Positions 27,412-36,351 of a DNA stretch of 61,675 nt are shown one piece after another. A model generated the notes under the pieces. That model was not told the DNA's origin. It worked only from the letters and a program-made list of their open reading frames with translations, and did no database searches. The stretch lies in assembly GCA_017417215.1 (NCBI GenBank), contig JAFPZP010000026.1, positions 1 through 61,675 on the forward strand, in the 5' to 3' direction. Both the position numbers and the translations under genes were made by a program. Origin of the DNA: Candidatus Rifleibacteriota bacterium. GTDB lineage: Bacteria > Muiribacteriota > Ozemobacteria > Ozemobacterales > Ozemobacteraceae. Positions within the stretch are counted from its first letter, which is position 1. Each line of letters starts with the position of its first letter.

Positions 27412-29739
27412 TTAGAATTTTTCAAATTCTTCTTCGGTAGCACCTAAATCTTGCCAGGACAATACTACAAAGCCAGATAATTCTAAATTATTACCACTGT
27501 AGTCTTTATCATCTAACTTTAACAGGGTATCATCATATACTTTTTTTCTTGTTGGAGGATAGTAGGTATTTTCTGACACTGGGATTCTTTTTACATCATA
27601 TAAACGAAGATTAGTTTCTGTTCCGAAAGTTCTATGAAGTAATCCTTTAGGACTTTTATACCATTGGTTTGAAATACCACCACCTGTTGATCCGGAATAA
27701 CCGATTTCATTAAAGTATTTATCTACATCCGGACCAGAATAAAAAGTATTATTTTGCTTGCCGCATGAGATAAACATGCCGTTGGTAGTCATTTCAGGGT
27801 AATACAAATAATCACCCTGTTTATCTACTATAGATTGAGGGCTATCGGGTTCAACAAACTCTGTAACCGTATCTGTATCTATATTTTCATTACACATTTT
27901 TGCTCTAAGTTTAAACAAGAGCAAATCAACAGCACATTTTTTTACGTCGCTTATTGCTGCATTGCCAGTATAATCTTCTCCACCAGTATATTGGTTTTTA
28001 AATGCTTTCCATGTAACTTTGGTTAATTCTTCCAGGGCAGCATCATCGAATTTACCACCATTAGATTTATTATTATAAACATTTTCCATATCAGTGGTTA
28101 GACTAGAATCTGATATTTTAAATTTATCAGTAAAAGTAGCAATATTTGCTTTAAAGCCATCGATTGAATCTGAAGCAACAATATTTGGATTGCCGTTAGG
28201 AGATAATACTTTTTTAGCTTCGTCTTCATTTGGCTGGTCGCTAATAGCTTTAGCCAATTCATATTTCAAAAATGGATACAATTCATTTTCACAGCAGTCT
28301 ACAGGACTTCTATGGTCGAATACTACTCTTTCTTTTGCTACAATTGTTGCCGCAACATGGTATTTAAAACTTCCATTAGCTTCAGTATCTTTTTTAAAGT
28401 CTTCTTTGTATGTGTCTACATAATCGTCAGCGGTTAAAGCATTTTTACCAGATGGGTAATCCTGAGGATAACAATATCTTTCTTTGCCTTCTCCAGAACA
28501 ATTCTGGTTAAAATCCCCAGCTACAAAAATGTTCTTCTCACTGACAATACTGACATCTTTGGGAGGATTGCCTTTTATTACTATGTCTTTATCCGAGTAG
28601 AAAACACCATTGCTTGGAAAATTATTTACGTTGCCCTCTCTTATTTTAGAACCTCCGCTTCCAAAATCAAGATATACAGCGTTTAATGGACCGCCAAATC
28701 CTGGGGTTACTTTATATTGGGTATTCCCTGAAGAGTAATATGCGCCACCGTTTTGAGCTTGTTTTTTATAATCATCAAAAGAAGGGGCTCTAGGCGGTAT
28801 GCTTATACCTGAGTTTTTATCTTTTACCCAAGCCTTGATGTTTTCTGGTATTTCAGGAGTTACGTTTTGCATTTCTTCAGGCATTTCGCCAAAGGCTTCT
28901 TCGCCTTTTGGATATTTGCCACCAGAAGGAAAAGTATAATTTTTGGGAATTGTTCCATTAAATCCTTCTGTTCCGTTTTTGTGGAAAAAAGTAGCATCAA
29001 CATCACTATAAAAGAAGATACCACCATTACCACTTAATATAGCATCTATATTAAAGATTTTTTGTTTTGTTCCAGGGTTTGGGTCAGCATGACTTTTATT
29101 TATTACTTGGCTTATTTCTACACCTTCATGCCCATAAAGATGCCCTATTGAAAAAGTATTGATGCTAGATTCTCCTCTTTGCCCATAAACAACAGACAAA
29201 ATACCACCATCATACATCAAAAATTCTCTTGCAGGGAATCGTCTATTGACTACAGCTATGATTCTTCTAACTGTTTTGTCATAAATACCCATAGACTCTA
29301 CTCTAAGATAGGCTTTGCTTTCGTCTATAGCTTTAGTTTTATCGTTATCTTGATAAGGAATAGTTCCAACTCTTACTTTGAATTTTCCATCGCCAAGAGA
29401 TCCAGATAAGGTTCCTGAATTTCCACTATCTTCACTAAATCCATGGTCTGAGTTTGCATCTAATGAACATTCTCTGTTTTGAGGAGATTCCCATTCCAGT
29501 TCTTCGCCGTTTATTTTGACTGTATGAGTTTGAAAAGTAGAGTTATTGAATAGTTCACCTAAGGCAACCTCTAACCCCGCTTCGGCTAAGGCTAAGGCTT
29601 TTACCTTTTTGCTTTCTTGTATAACCGTTTGGGTTCTGTATCTACTAAAAGAAAAGACTGCTGCTATAATAATAAGCAGAACAATACCCATACCAATAGC
29701 TGTAATTATCGCGGAACCTTTTCTATTCATCTTTTTCAT
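27412..29739 (-). CDS. PilX-like large minor-pilin protein
   Basis: 775 residues. MKKMNRKGSAIITAIGMGIVLLI at the N-terminus is the PilX-N prepilin-like helix, followed by the Ala/Glu-rich EAGLEVALGELF typical of PilX. The rest (about residues 70-770) is an extracytoplasmic region, Gly/Asn rich and without recognised domains, with several Cys pairs (e.g. ECSL near 90, NCSGEGKERYC near 425). Its start overlaps the PilW-like gene by four bases (ATGA), so the two are translationally coupled. It is probably the large tip or accessory subunit of the pilus or pseudopilus. Confidence 0.75.
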   Translation of the reverse strand: MKKMNRKGSAIITAIGMGIVLLIIIAAVFSFSRYRTQTVIQESKKVKALALAEAGLEVALGELFNNSTFQTHTVKINGEELEWESPQNRECSLDANSDHGFSEDSGNSGTLSGSLGDGKFKVRVGTIPYQDNDKTKAIDESKAYLRVESMGIYDKTVRRIIAVVNRRFPAREFLMYDGGILSVVYGQRGESSINTFSIGHLYGHEGVEISQVINKSHADPNPGTKQKIFNIDAILSGNGGIFFYSDVDATFFHKNGTEGFNGTIPKNYTFPSGGKYPKGEEAFGEMPEEMQNVTPEIPENIKAWVKDKNSGISIPPRAPSFDDYKKQAQNGGAYYSSGNTQYKVTPGFGGPLNAVYLDFGSGGSKIREGNVNNFPSNGVFYSDKDIVIKGNPPKDVSIVSEKNIFVAGDFNQNCSGEGKERYCYPQDYPSGKNALTADDYVDTYKEDFKKDTEANGSFKYHVAATIVAKERVVFDHRSPVDCCENELYPFLKYELAKAISDQPNEDEAKKVLSPNGNPNIVASDSIDGFKANIATFTDKFKISDSSLTTDMENVYNNKSNGGKFDDAALEELTKVTWKAFKNQYTGGEDYTGNAAISDVKKCAVDLLLFKLRAKMCNENIDTDTVTEFVEPDSPQSIVDKQGDYLYYPEMTTNGMFISCGKQNNTFYSGPDVDKYFNEIGYSGSTGGGISNQWYKSPKGLLHRTFGTETNLRLYDVKRIPVSENTYYPPTRKKVYDDTLLKLDDKDYSGNNLELSGFVVLSWQDLGATEEEFEKF

Positions 29740-30383
29740 GATTCAGGCATTGCTCCCCTTTCTTTTATGCTTATTATGCTTTCGTTTGAATATTTTTTAT
29801 CTTTTTCACCTATGCGTAGTTTTATGAAAATATTACCTGAACGCGAAGTTTCAGGATCTTTAACTCTATAAAAAATACATTCGTCTATTCCTGATAAAAC
29901 TGTATAAACTGTCATTCCACTGGTTACAGGTTCTCTATTTTCGTTTAGAGGGGTCATTTCTCTAATCATTACCCATTTTGAGTTTTCTGTAGCTGTTGGT
30001 TCAACTTCTTTTTCAAGACGATAAACTACTTGATTTGCAGTATAATTGACTTTGTTAGAATCCAAGGTTGATGGGTCTATATGGAATTTATAGTCAACTT
30101 TTATAAATTTAAGCTGATTTTTTTCATCTTCTGTTTTTAGACCTGCTATATCTGATTCTTCGTAGAGGGGAGGATATTCGTCATCTATAGAATTAGCTTC
30201 TCTAACGTCATCTGTTATTTTTATTAGAGTTCTATCTAAGGCATCATTAATAGCATGGTTTTCCATAACTGTTTTGGCATTTCTCTGTGTAGATGAAAAG
30301 ACACGCCAAAGAGAAGTTAACAGCAATACTAAGATTATTGCTGCAATCATAACTTCAGTTAAAGTAAAAGCTTTTCTTTTCAT
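29736..30383 (-). CDS. PilW/GspJ-like minor pilin
   Basis: 215 residues. Prepilin leader MKRKA, then FTLTEVMIAAIILVLLLTSL with Glu at mature position 5; Ala rather than Gly precedes the cleavage site. The downstream globular part shows the GspJ/PilW pattern of a long beta-rich domain with one Cys. Overlaps the PilX-like gene by four bases and follows the PilV-like gene by three, so part of a tight operon. Confidence 0.78.
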   Translation of the reverse strand: MKRKAFTLTEVMIAAIILVLLLTSLWRVFSSTQRNAKTVMENHAINDALDRTLIKITDDVREANSIDDEYPPLYEESDIAGLKTEDEKNQLKFIKVDYKFHIDPSTLDSNKVNYTANQVVYRLEKEVEPTATENSKWVMIREMTPLNENREPVTSGMTVYTVLSGIDECIFYRVKDPETSRSGNIFIKLRIGEKDKKYSNESIISIKERGAMPES

Positions 30384-30386
30384 TTT

Positions 30387-30851
30387 TTATCTCTGGGCTA
30401 GAATTGTAGAAATATCCAAATGGTGCTCTCTACCGTCTTTTGCAGTATATTTAATAGAATACTTAAAAGCATATACATTGGGTATAGTATCATCGTTAGC
30501 ATTCTTTATTTTTATTGGATCTATACTAGTTGCTTCAGGATCAATTACATAAGTAATACCATTAGTAACAAAAGTGTTGTATTTTTCGTCGTTTTTAAGT
30601 CTGTATTCATAGGTATTCTTCTTTTTGGCATCATCATCTTTTTGACGTTCTTCATCTAGCATATCAAAAGAGTATGATTTTGCTGTTTCAAGAATCTTTT
30701 CAGCAATAAAAGCAGCCTGGGCATGGTCTCTTGTTGCTGTAACTGTTTGAGTTTGCCCAATAATAACATTTAAAGAAGGAACAAGTATAAGTGCCAGTAG
30801 CATGACACCTATCATTATTTCTATCATTGAAACTGCTTTTTTATTATTCAT
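30387..30851 (-). CDS. PilV/GspI-like minor pilin
   Basis: 154 residues. Leader MNNKKA, then VSMIEIMIGVMLLALILVPS with Glu at mature position 5; the hydrophobic helix and the short length fit PilV/GspI. The ATG lies two bases after the stop of the NamZ-like gene and its own stop is three bases before PilW, so one operon of NamZ, PilV, PilW and PilX-like proteins. Confidence 0.78.
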   Translation of the reverse strand: MNNKKAVSMIEIMIGVMLLALILVPSLNVIIGQTQTVTATRDHAQAAFIAEKILETAKSYSFDMLDEERQKDDDAKKKNTYEYRLKNDEKYNTFVTNGITYVIDPEATSIDPIKIKNANDDTIPNVYAFKYSIKYTAKDGREHHLDISTILAQR

Positions 30852-30853
30852 AA

Positions 30854-32089
30854 TTAATCCGAATATATTAAGAATTCATTCCTTCTTTGCATAAAAACTG
30901 TAAGTTTTTGCTGGATGGAAGAGTAAATTTGCATTAAGGGCTGATTAGAGATTATCATTTCTCTGATTGAAGAGTCACCGGCAAGACAATCTATAGCTTC
31001 TGCAGCAGCCTGGTTTTGTAAAGGTATTCTGTCTGGATAAAGCTCATAAAGACTTTTTAGTATTGCTGTTCCAGTAAGGAAAGGATCGAAGCATTCTGCA
31101 TTGGTAATAACCAATTCTATGCCGTTGGTAACCTGTCCTGAATAAAGACCATAGTATGGCTTTTCTTGAACAGGTATAAATCTGACTCCGGGTAGATTAT
31201 AGCTTTCAAGTCTTTCGGTAAGAATTTCGCCGTCTATCCAGGGAGAAAGAATATAGTGGAAAGGTCTGTTTGTACCTACTCCTGTTGAAAAAACACCTAT
31301 TTCACCAATAAAACCTGTTGCAGCATAATATAATGGAGTAGTTGGTTCAGGTATGAAATCAGAAGGTGGAACCCAATGCAAACCTGTATCGACATAGTTC
31401 ATCTTTCTTTTGTAGCCTTCCATACCAATTACAGTAAGATTGGCTCCGAGTCCAAAAACTTTATTGAAATATAAAGCAAGTTCTGCAATGGTCATTCCGT
31501 AAATCAGCGGGATAGGATATACTCCGAAACGGCTTCTCAATGCAACTTCCAATACTGGACCTGAAATGGTTTTACCATTGATTGGGTTAGGACGGTCAAG
31601 TAATATGACCGGCAATTTTATTTCTCGGGCAACATCTAGAATCTGAGCCATTAAAGTTACATATTTATAGTATCTTATTCCTATATCTTGAAAATCTATG
31701 ACTATTGAATCAACATCTTTAAATAAATCCTGACTTGGCTTTTGTAATGGGTCGAGTATTTCTACAACTTTAGCACTGGTTAATGCATCAAAGCTACCTT
31801 CTTCGCCTTGATTGCCTGGAATTGATTCTCTGAAGAACCTATCGCCGGTAATAATTATTTTTATTTCTGCTGCTTTTGCAAGTCGGTCAACTGTATGACA
31901 GAGATTTGAATCTAAAGCGGCTTTAGAAGTCATAACGGCAAGCTTTTTCCCTTTAACCATTGTGGGATGCTGAGTTGCTAAAACATCAATACCAGCTTTT
32001 ACTGCAGCAAAGCTAGGAGTATACACCAAAATAATCAGTAACAGAATTATTACTGATGTTTTTATTAGAAAGATTTTCTTCATATACAT
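30854..32089 (-). CDS. namZ: DUF1343 exo-beta-N-acetylmuramidase, NamZ-like
   Basis: 411 residues with an N-terminal signal peptide (hydrophobic about residues 6-22, cut near SFAA). DUF1343/NamZ motifs run through the protein: VKAGIDVLATQHPTMVKGKK, DSIVIDFQDIGIRYYKY (near 120), LLDRPNPINGKTISGPVLE (near 165), the PPSDFIPEPTTPLYYAATGF region and the GVFSTGVGTNRPFHYI region. NamZ removes terminal MurNAc from peptidoglycan fragments. Here it heads the minor-pilin operon, two bases before PilV, so it might open or trim murein where the pilus passes (inference). NagZ at 15.3 kb could act on its products. Confidence 0.8.
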   Translation of the reverse strand: MYMKKIFLIKTSVIILLLIILVYTPSFAAVKAGIDVLATQHPTMVKGKKLAVMTSKAALDSNLCHTVDRLAKAAEIKIIITGDRFFRESIPGNQGEEGSFDALTSAKVVEILDPLQKPSQDLFKDVDSIVIDFQDIGIRYYKYVTLMAQILDVAREIKLPVILLDRPNPINGKTISGPVLEVALRSRFGVYPIPLIYGMTIAELALYFNKVFGLGANLTVIGMEGYKRKMNYVDTGLHWVPPSDFIPEPTTPLYYAATGFIGEIGVFSTGVGTNRPFHYILSPWIDGEILTERLESYNLPGVRFIPVQEKPYYGLYSGQVTNGIELVITNAECFDPFLTGTAILKSLYELYPDRIPLQNQAAAEAIDCLAGDSSIREMIISNQPLMQIYSSIQQKLTVFMQRRNEFLIYSD

Positions 32090-32271
32090 ATATTTTAATT
32101 AAAAGTGTGATTTGTTGCAAGTTTTAATTAGAGAATCCACCTTATACTTTTCTTAAGATATTGTACTTTGCTTAGAAAAACTAAAGCAGATAGATACTTT
32201 GTCTAAATTACTATTAAAAAATCTTGTAACAAGGTCGATAGGAAAAAAAATTTGAATTCAGATAATTATTT

Positions 32272-33579
32272 ATGGAACGCATCAGGACTTTACTGTTATT
32301 TATTATGATTATCCTGGCTGATTGCGCTGTTTGGGCTCAGCCATATGACCTGTTTTTCCCTACCGATGAAAGCCCTGATTCTCTTACCAAGGAAGTAAGA
32401 GACCTTCATGATATCGAACGAGACCTTGCAATAGAAAAACTTACCCGCGAACCTAATAAAGTTGATGCTTATATTGAATTGGGTGATTTAAGACGAAGAC
32501 AAGGAAAATTGCAGGAAGCCAAACGTTTTTATGAAATGGCTTTAAAGATATCTCCGGATAATTATTTGGCAAATCAGGGGTTGATGCAGACTCATTATTT
32601 GCTAGGGGAGTTTCAGGAAGCAAGACAACGAATGGATAATGTTATTGAGTTAGATCCTTTGTCTTTGGATGAAAAAACTGATTTTAATAAATATCGTCTT
32701 CAGCTTCAACAGGAAGCCCGTGCAGGAGTTTGTATTTATGAAGATGATAGAGATATTAATGAAATTATGTATTTTGGAGAGCTGACTTTCCCTGGAACAG
32801 AGTATAGAAAGCTTAGAACAAATATTAGATATGAACAGTGGAGTTTTAAAGACAATTTTCAGAAGCTCAACTTTAATGTTCTACAGGGTGGGGTAAGGTA
32901 TGAATTCAATGACAATTCTCATATTTCAGGAACTGTAGCTCCAGAAATGTTTGATAATAATGATAATATAAATGGATATTCTTTTGATGCAATGGCTGGA
33001 ACAGATAATTTAAAACTAGCTGTTAAGTATTCTCATGGTGGATTCAAAGAAAACATATTCACGCTTCGTAATAGATATGAAGAAGACAATACTTCAATAA
33101 CTATTTTTGGTGATCTCCACCCAAGAACAAGACTGATTCAGACAATTTCACTTTCAGAAATCTCTGATGACAACAGCAAAAGACGCTATGATACAGAAGT
33201 GATTTACTCTATATTTAAAAAGAAAGCTCCTTTCATGACTGCTTCTTTAAGATTTTATCAATCTAGTTATGAGTATCAGGCAGATGAAAACGGTAATTTC
33301 TTGAATTATTGGGCTCCATCTGATTATAAAGGCGGTGAGCTGACTTTGACCTGGGAACGTTCCATTGGTTCAAAATGGTGGTGGGGCTTAGATACTAAAT
33401 ATACTTATAATCAATATCGATTTGATACTGTTGATGATGTTAATGATAGCGGAGTAGGTGCTAGTGTTTTTGTAAATTATAAGTTAGCAGGTGGAGATGT
33501 TTATGCTTCTTTTGCAGATAGAATTAATGGTTATTTCCGTGAAAGAAGGGTAGATATACAAGGAGCTTTCAATTTTTAA
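32272..33579 (+). CDS. Exported TPR protein with predicted outer-membrane beta-barrel
   Basis: 435 residues: signal peptide (about 1-23, cut near VWAQ), two or three TPRs (about residues 60-130), then a C-terminal region (about 150-435) of alternating polar/hydrophobic strands with frequent aromatic residues, ending in GAFNF. The terminal Phe is the usual signal of an outer-membrane barrel. The layout resembles YaiO-like or other TPR-barrel outer-membrane proteins; I infer a barrel of roughly 12 strands. Role unknown. Confidence 0.7.
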   Translation: MERIRTLLLFIMIILADCAVWAQPYDLFFPTDESPDSLTKEVRDLHDIERDLAIEKLTREPNKVDAYIELGDLRRRQGKLQEAKRFYEMALKISPDNYLANQGLMQTHYLLGEFQEARQRMDNVIELDPLSLDEKTDFNKYRLQLQQEARAGVCIYEDDRDINEIMYFGELTFPGTEYRKLRTNIRYEQWSFKDNFQKLNFNVLQGGVRYEFNDNSHISGTVAPEMFDNNDNINGYSFDAMAGTDNLKLAVKYSHGGFKENIFTLRNRYEEDNTSITIFGDLHPRTRLIQTISLSEISDDNSKRRYDTEVIYSIFKKKAPFMTASLRFYQSSYEYQADENGNFLNYWAPSDYKGGELTLTWERSIGSKWWWGLDTKYTYNQYRFDTVDDVNDSGVGASVFVNYKLAGGDVYASFADRINGYFRERRVDIQGAFNF

Positions 33580-33595
33580 TTAATATAATAATAGC

Positions 33596-33635
33596 AAAAA
33601 AAATAACCTAGTTTTAAAAACTAGGTTATTTTTTT
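33596..33635. terminator. Bidirectional terminator
   Basis: AATAACCTAGTTTT (33602-33615) pairs perfectly with AAAACTAGGTTATT (33617-33630) with a one-base loop and A/T runs on both sides. Ends the barrel gene (plus) and the convergent exported-protein gene (minus). Confidence 0.9.
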
Positions 33636-33648
33636 ACTAAATGATTAA

Positions 33649-34656
33649 TTATTCACGTGGAGCGTTTTCGTTACCTTTTTGCTGTTCAAGCTTCTGCTGT
33701 TCCATTTGTTTAGCTTTTTCCTGAAGTTTAGCTTTGATTTCAGCAACTTTTTCTGCTGGAATGTCGAGGCTTAACTTAATGGTAGTACCATTGTTAGTAG
33801 CAGTAAGCATATTAACAGCTTCAGAAATTTCTGGACCAGCCTGGGTAGCAAACATCTTAATCATTGCTATAAAGCCATTAACCTGGGTCATAACATTGTT
33901 AACATTTTCTGCTTTGTCAACTTCTGCATTCAGATTGAAAACCATATTTTTGTCATTGTTGAAATCAAAGAAGAAAGAATCGATATTTGCAAAAGCTGCA
34001 GCGTTTGGATTCTGTTTGCATTTTTCTTTGAAAGCCTGTGGAAGTAAGCCAGCACCACTTATTGTAGATTTGCTGTCAACTTTATTGAGGATAGCGAAAA
34101 ATGCTTTATTGTTTTCAACGGTTTTGCCTTTTCCCATCTTAACAGATTTAACTGCTTCAACACCGCTCTGGCTACCTACAACAACATACTGATTGTCTAA
34201 GAACATACCATAACCGTCTTTGCTGTTCTTTGGAACAACACAGTTAAAACCATCGACTACAGTGATATCAACGTCTTTTTTGGCGTTTTCATCTTCTTTA
34301 ATAACTTTTAATATTTTTTCTATGTCATATTTGCCTTCAATTAAGGCACCGCTAACAGCTTCTTTGCCATCTAATACTTTACCAGAAGAGAATAATACTA
34401 CATTTGTAAGGTCTTTTAATGGATCAAAACCAGATTTAGCTTTTATTTCTTCATAGGTTTTCTTTTGTTCAGCCTGTTTTTCAAATTCATCATTGATTTG
34501 TTTCTGAACTTCAGGCATAGCAAGAATCTTAGCAACATTGATCTGAAGAACAAAATCGGTATCTTCTGGAATCAATTTGGTCATGTCAGCAGCAAATAGA
34601 GCTTGACCAGTTATAGCTACAGCAATAGCAGCAGTCATAAGTATCTTTTTAAACAT
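33649..34656 (-). CDS. Exported protein of unknown function, paralogue 1
   Basis: 335 residues with a signal peptide ending near LFAA. Mature part starts DMTKLIPEDTDFVLQINVAKIL and resembles the DUF3352-like periplasmic proteins (alternating beta strands, ALIEGKYDIEKILKVIKEDE). The C-terminus is Gln/Lys rich (EQQKLEQQKGNENAPRE). GGGGAG eight bases before ATG decides the start at 34656. It is a tandem paralogue of the next upstream gene, sharing the order LxPxDxxxxxxxxVxxxxxxPEV. Function not known. Confidence 0.65.
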   Translation of the reverse strand: MFKKILMTAAIAVAITGQALFAADMTKLIPEDTDFVLQINVAKILAMPEVQKQINDEFEKQAEQKKTYEEIKAKSGFDPLKDLTNVVLFSSGKVLDGKEAVSGALIEGKYDIEKILKVIKEDENAKKDVDITVVDGFNCVVPKNSKDGYGMFLDNQYVVVGSQSGVEAVKSVKMGKGKTVENNKAFFAILNKVDSKSTISGAGLLPQAFKEKCKQNPNAAAFANIDSFFFDFNNDKNMVFNLNAEVDKAENVNNVMTQVNGFIAMIKMFATQAGPEISEAVNMLTATNNGTTIKLSLDIPAEKVAEIKAKLQEKAKQMEQQKLEQQKGNENAPRE

Positions 34657-34736
34657 TATATTATCTCCCCAATGTGATATGGATTCCAAATCCTTGATAA
34701 TAATAATCTTACCTAAGATTCATTGTCAAGAATTAC

Positions 34737-35699
34737 TTATTTTTGTCCTCTTTCAGGACTGCCAAAATTTTCTATTAATTTGTCTACAGAAGCCTTAGAT
34801 ACTGTTGTAGCAATAATAGCAGAGTTACCATTTACTGATAATTTATGGTTTTTGAAGAAATCAGTAAATACATCATATGGTAATTCTTCTGGTTTTACAG
34901 AACTGAAGAAAGAATTCAGACTCTTTTCTACTTCTTTCATATCTGCAGATTTGTTAAAGTCACCTATAACGTTTATAGCAACATCATTAGTCTTTGTTAA
35001 ATCAAAGCTGAGAAACATAATACTGCTTAAAGGTTTAGAGAGTTCATTACCGGCAAAGAACTGTCTTACTCCGTCTGGTAAATCAATAGCTGCTGCTAAG
35101 GATGCATTAGCATTGAGCTTTGTGATTGTTGCAGAGAAGTCTTGTTTAGACTTAATAGACTGTGCTTTGCCAAGTTTTACTAATTTAGCATTATTTACAC
35201 CTTTTTCTGTTCCAGCGATAACAGTAGTATCATCGATAAACAGAATCTTGGTGTTGCCTTTTTCGTCATCAATACCAGTAATAGTTCTAAAACCATCTTC
35301 TTCAGCAACTACTACTTTACCTTCTACGTCTTTGTTGTTTTTTATGGAATTAAGAGCAACATCAACTTTGAATTTACCTGTAGCTATTAAAGCAATACTA
35401 GCCTTTAAGGCATCTTTGCCTTGAACTCCTTCAATAGGCATAAAAAGAACTACAGAATCAATATCATTTAACGGATTAAAACCTGTTTCTTCTATTCCTT
35501 TTAAAAATTCAGATTTGTTTTGTTTGCTTAATGCTTCCTGGATTGCTTTTTTTACTTCAGGAATATGGATAACCTGTTTTACGTTGGAACGAATAACCAA
35601 CGTAGCATCACTTGGAACCAAGTCAAGCAAATCAGCAGCAAAAATCTGAGAGGTAGCTAAAACTAAACAGATAACGAAAAACAATATTTTTTTAATCAA
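34737..35699 (-). CDS. Exported protein of unknown function, paralogue 2
   Basis: 320 residues, signal peptide ending near IFAA, then DLLDLVPSDATLVIRSNVKQVIHIPEVKKA, the same pattern as the downstream paralogue. The TTG at 35699 is the start: AGGAGG lies nine bases upstream, and the in-frame ATG at 35783 would give a leader full of unlikely residues. The two genes are 80 bases apart on the minus strand, a tandem duplication that has diverged in the C-terminal halves. Function not known. Confidence 0.65.
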   Translation of the reverse strand: MIKKILFFVICLVLATSQIFAADLLDLVPSDATLVIRSNVKQVIHIPEVKKAIQEALSKQNKSEFLKGIEETGFNPLNDIDSVVLFMPIEGVQGKDALKASIALIATGKFKVDVALNSIKNNKDVEGKVVVAEEDGFRTITGIDDEKGNTKILFIDDTTVIAGTEKGVNNAKLVKLGKAQSIKSKQDFSATITKLNANASLAAAIDLPDGVRQFFAGNELSKPLSSIMFLSFDLTKTNDVAINVIGDFNKSADMKEVEKSLNSFFSSVKPEELPYDVFTDFFKNHKLSVNGNSAIIATTVSKASVDKLIENFGSPERGQK

Positions 35700-35813
35700 A
35701 TCAGTAGTCCTCCTACTATAAAATAGAACAGGTCGATGACTTGTACACAAAATAATTCTAACTATATTTGACCACTTAGTCAAGATTTTGCTCTAGTATA
35801 TCTTTTCGGTTAT

Positions 35814-35843
35814 TTGCACTTATTAGCACCTCTGTGTTAATAT
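35814..35843 (+). promoter_or_regulatory. Possible promoter of accB operon
   Basis: TTGCAC at 35814-35819 and TAATAT at 35838-35843, spacing 18, 31 bases before the accB ATG. Weak -10. Confidence 0.3.
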
Positions 35844-35873
35844 ATCCTGTATTAAAACTTATAGGATAAAAAA

Positions 35874-36332
35874 ATGGAAATAAGTCAGCTCGAACAAATC
35901 TATCAAATTCTTTCTGACAACGGTTTCGACGAAATAGAACTTCGTTTGGGAACCACAGACAGGATAAAAATGGCACGTTCTGTTTCATCAGGCGTTTCAC
36001 AATCTCAGAAGAATACAGCTATTCTAAATAATACAGCCAATATTGAAGGACAATCTAAGGAAACAAATACAGATTCAAATAAAACAGAAATTCGTTCTGA
36101 ACTTGTTGGTGTATTCCAGTTTATGGATGAAGATGAAAGCTTTTTCCCAAAAGTTGGTGACGAAGTTGCTATGGGCGAAAAACTCGGCAAGATTCTCAGT
36201 TTGAATTCAATTAAAGAAATAAAGTCACCTATAGATGGTCGTATTTGCGAAATTTCAGTTAAAAAGAACGACATAATTGATTACGGTCATCTTCTTTTTG
36301 TATTAGAAGATTCTTCAGATATTAAGTCCTGA
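35874..36332 (+). CDS. AccB-like biotin-carrier protein lacking the biotinyl lysine
   Basis: 152 residues. N-terminal AccB-like segment (MEISQLEQIYQILSDNGFDE), an Asn/Thr/Ser-rich linker (about 35-75), and a C-terminal biotinyl/lipoyl domain (about 77-147). The VGDEVAMGEKLGKIL strand aligns with VGQKVNVGDTLCIVE of E. coli AccB without a gap. In that alignment the AMKM biotinylation motif is replaced by SLNSI: Asn111 takes the place of the biotinyl Lys. I checked this codon (AAT near 36206). Normal carriers need that Lys; plant BADC proteins that lack it bind biotin carboxylase and slow the enzyme. It lies 19 bases before accC, so it probably binds AccC. Confidence 0.82.
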   Translation: MEISQLEQIYQILSDNGFDEIELRLGTTDRIKMARSVSSGVSQSQKNTAILNNTANIEGQSKETNTDSNKTEIRSELVGVFQFMDEDESFFPKVGDEVAMGEKLGKILSLNSIKEIKSPIDGRICEISVKKNDIIDYGHLLFVLEDSSDIKS

Positions 36333-36351
36333 TGAGGAGACTCTATTAATA

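Noticed and set aside
34723..35424. Long open frame on the plus strand opposite the second exported-protein gene
   Set aside because: Antisense to a gene with a signal peptide and ribosome site; the frame's residues show no domain and follow its codon bias.
36005..36274. 89-residue frame antisense to the AccB-like gene
   Set aside because: Complement of a real gene; no ribosome site and no family features.
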